Below, in pieces: positions 62,824 through 64,000 of a stretch of 64,000 bases of DNA. How positions within the stretch are numbered: position 1 is the stretch's first letter; the number at the start of each line of letters is the position of its first letter. Origin of the DNA: Reticulitermes lucifugus (taxonomy: Eukaryota; Arthropoda; Insecta; Blattodea; Rhinotermitidae); NCBI GenBank assembly GCA_026260175.1, contig JAKCWW010000631.1, forward strand, positions 35,830 to 99,829, given 5' to 3'. A program made the position numbers and the translations under genes. Under the pieces are notes generated by a model that did no database searches, was not told the DNA's origin, and saw only the letters and a list, made by a program, of their open reading frames with translations.

Positions 62824-63936
62824 CACCAGCTGCAAAGTGACTTCAGCTAATCTTCAAAGGGTTAAAGAGGTTACTGCAAGTTTTTCCCACCTACAATCTA
62901 GCAGATGAGTTTTAGTACTTAAGCTTTATGAACTTCAACTATAGGCAGTGAATATATTCTGTATTTTCAGACACTTATGACACAATAATGACAAAGCAAC
63001 ATTTCTCCCAGAACAAACAATGTATCACCTACACTCTGCAAGATACTGCTTCATATGTAGGCTAACAAAAAACATTAGTGGCTCATCTAAAAATAACAGA
63101 ACATATCTAGTGTACAAACACCATAAAAGTCCCCCAAAAACAGACTTTGTTTTACTTTGTTTCTGTCAATTTGCATCCCTTAGATTTCTTCCAATAGTTT
63201 TCTTCTCTGCTGTAAAACTGTATACAGCTGTGTTGTCATGACTATCATATAACTGATTATGTTTATGAATTTAAAGGTGCTGATCTGACAAAGTGCCTCT
63301 ACACACAAGATGACGCATCCTTAACGTTTAGGAAGAGCTTCATTCCAACAATAGGTACACATCTGACACACTAGGCTATGACATCATGTTCTTATACAAC
63401 AGTGAAAGCCACATGAAATGTGGTGTCACATAGATAACGGTTTCATAATGTCTACAGAAGATCAGAAAGCAAACCTCAGATGTGAAAACTATGCGGTACT
63501 GAATACAATCGTGAAAACAGACTTTGCACAGTTTGATCAGTAACTCAAAAACATGTCCAACATAACCCATGTAATTTTACAACTCATTTGCAAATCATAA
63601 TGTTAACAGGTGTTAAAATGGCAAGAAAAGGAGAAGGTACAAGCAGGTAATTCTACATGGGTTGCAAGCTGAACACAACTTGTTTGGTTCACTGTACCTG
63701 TAGAATAATACAACACTGCACTAAAACAGCAATGAAACTTGACATATCACACATGTGTATTCAATACCTTATAACCTTGAAAATTTTGAAAAAAAAGAAT
63801 CCTGCAAATGATACCAAGCAACTCTACAGCACACTATAAATCAGTGATTCCCAAATCACTTCACAAATCTGTTTCTTGAAGCACAAGAATCAACATTCCC
63901 TATCTACACAGATATTTCTCACCTGTTTCTCTTATG

Positions 63937-63962
63937 CATACATACATACATACATACATATA
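63937..63962. repeat. (CATA)n microsatellite
   Basis: About six tandem units of cata near the right edge of the window. Confidence 0.9.
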
Positions 63963-64000
63963 CACATTCCATGGATCCATAATTTTGTCACAAGACAAGA

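Larger units (their letters stand above)
49340..64000. other. Upstream intron or spacer without identified genes
   Basis: This is 14.7 kb of AT-rich DNA with short open frames that lack protein-like composition. Donor-like sites on the minus strand near 51893, 57548, 57870 and 63920 have no convincing partner in phase 1. The site at 51893 follows a fine pyrimidine tract but would bound only a 17-nt exon. Upstream exons of the giant gene are therefore probably further right, outside the window. Identified contents are SINE copies, a small hairpin element, a foldback element and simple repeats, listed separately. Confidence 0.5.

Overview
This window looks like nuclear DNA from an insect. The single-copy spacer is AT-rich, splice signals are canonical GT-AG, and short tRNA-derived SINEs and foldback elements are scattered through it. 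The commonest SINE resembles families I associate with cockroaches and termites (Blattodea). That assignment comes from memory and was not searched. I see no bacterial-type operon, rRNA, intact tRNA or CRISPR array.

Almost all coding sequence belongs to one very large gene on the minus strand, so its 5' side lies at high coordinates. The core is a giant exon, about 48963 down to 18286 (30,678 nt, roughly 10,226 codons). It is open without a stop and ends at a strong phase-1 splice donor. The same frame stays open past that donor for another 3.5 kb to a TGA at 14756, which suggests a read-through isoform with its own C-terminus. The spliced form continues through a 54-nt exon (12036-12089), a 3,972-nt exon (2226-6197) and an exon of at least 799 nt that runs off the left edge (1-799). 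Every one of these junctions is phase 1, so the internal exons can each be skipped without breaking the frame. A 51-nt candidate exon upstream (49289-49339) fits the same phase rule.

The protein is mostly acidic, low in complexity and probably unstructured, rich in Glu, Val, Ser, Thr, Ile and Lys. It has a Ser-Pro-rich N-terminal stretch, a very long acidic region of degenerate repeats, a basic Ser/Pro/Lys/Arg module near 19.0-20.5 kb, and then acidic tails. I recognise no catalytic domain. The architecture recalls the giant exons of ankyrins (vertebrate ANK2/ANK3, insect Ank2 long isoforms). A nesprin (Msp300) or another cytoskeletal giant is also possible. The defining folded domains lie outside the window, so no gene symbol is given.

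Layout: 1-799 exon; 800-2225 intron; 2226-6197 exon; 6198-12035 intron with a decayed gene fragment and a SINE; 12036-12089 microexon; 12090-14755 intron or alternative 3' UTR with hairpins and a SINE; 14756-18285 read-through coding extension; 18286-48963 giant exon; 49289-49339 candidate exon; 49340-64000 intron or upstream spacer with SINEs, a hairpin element and a foldback element carrying a nested SINE with target-site duplications.
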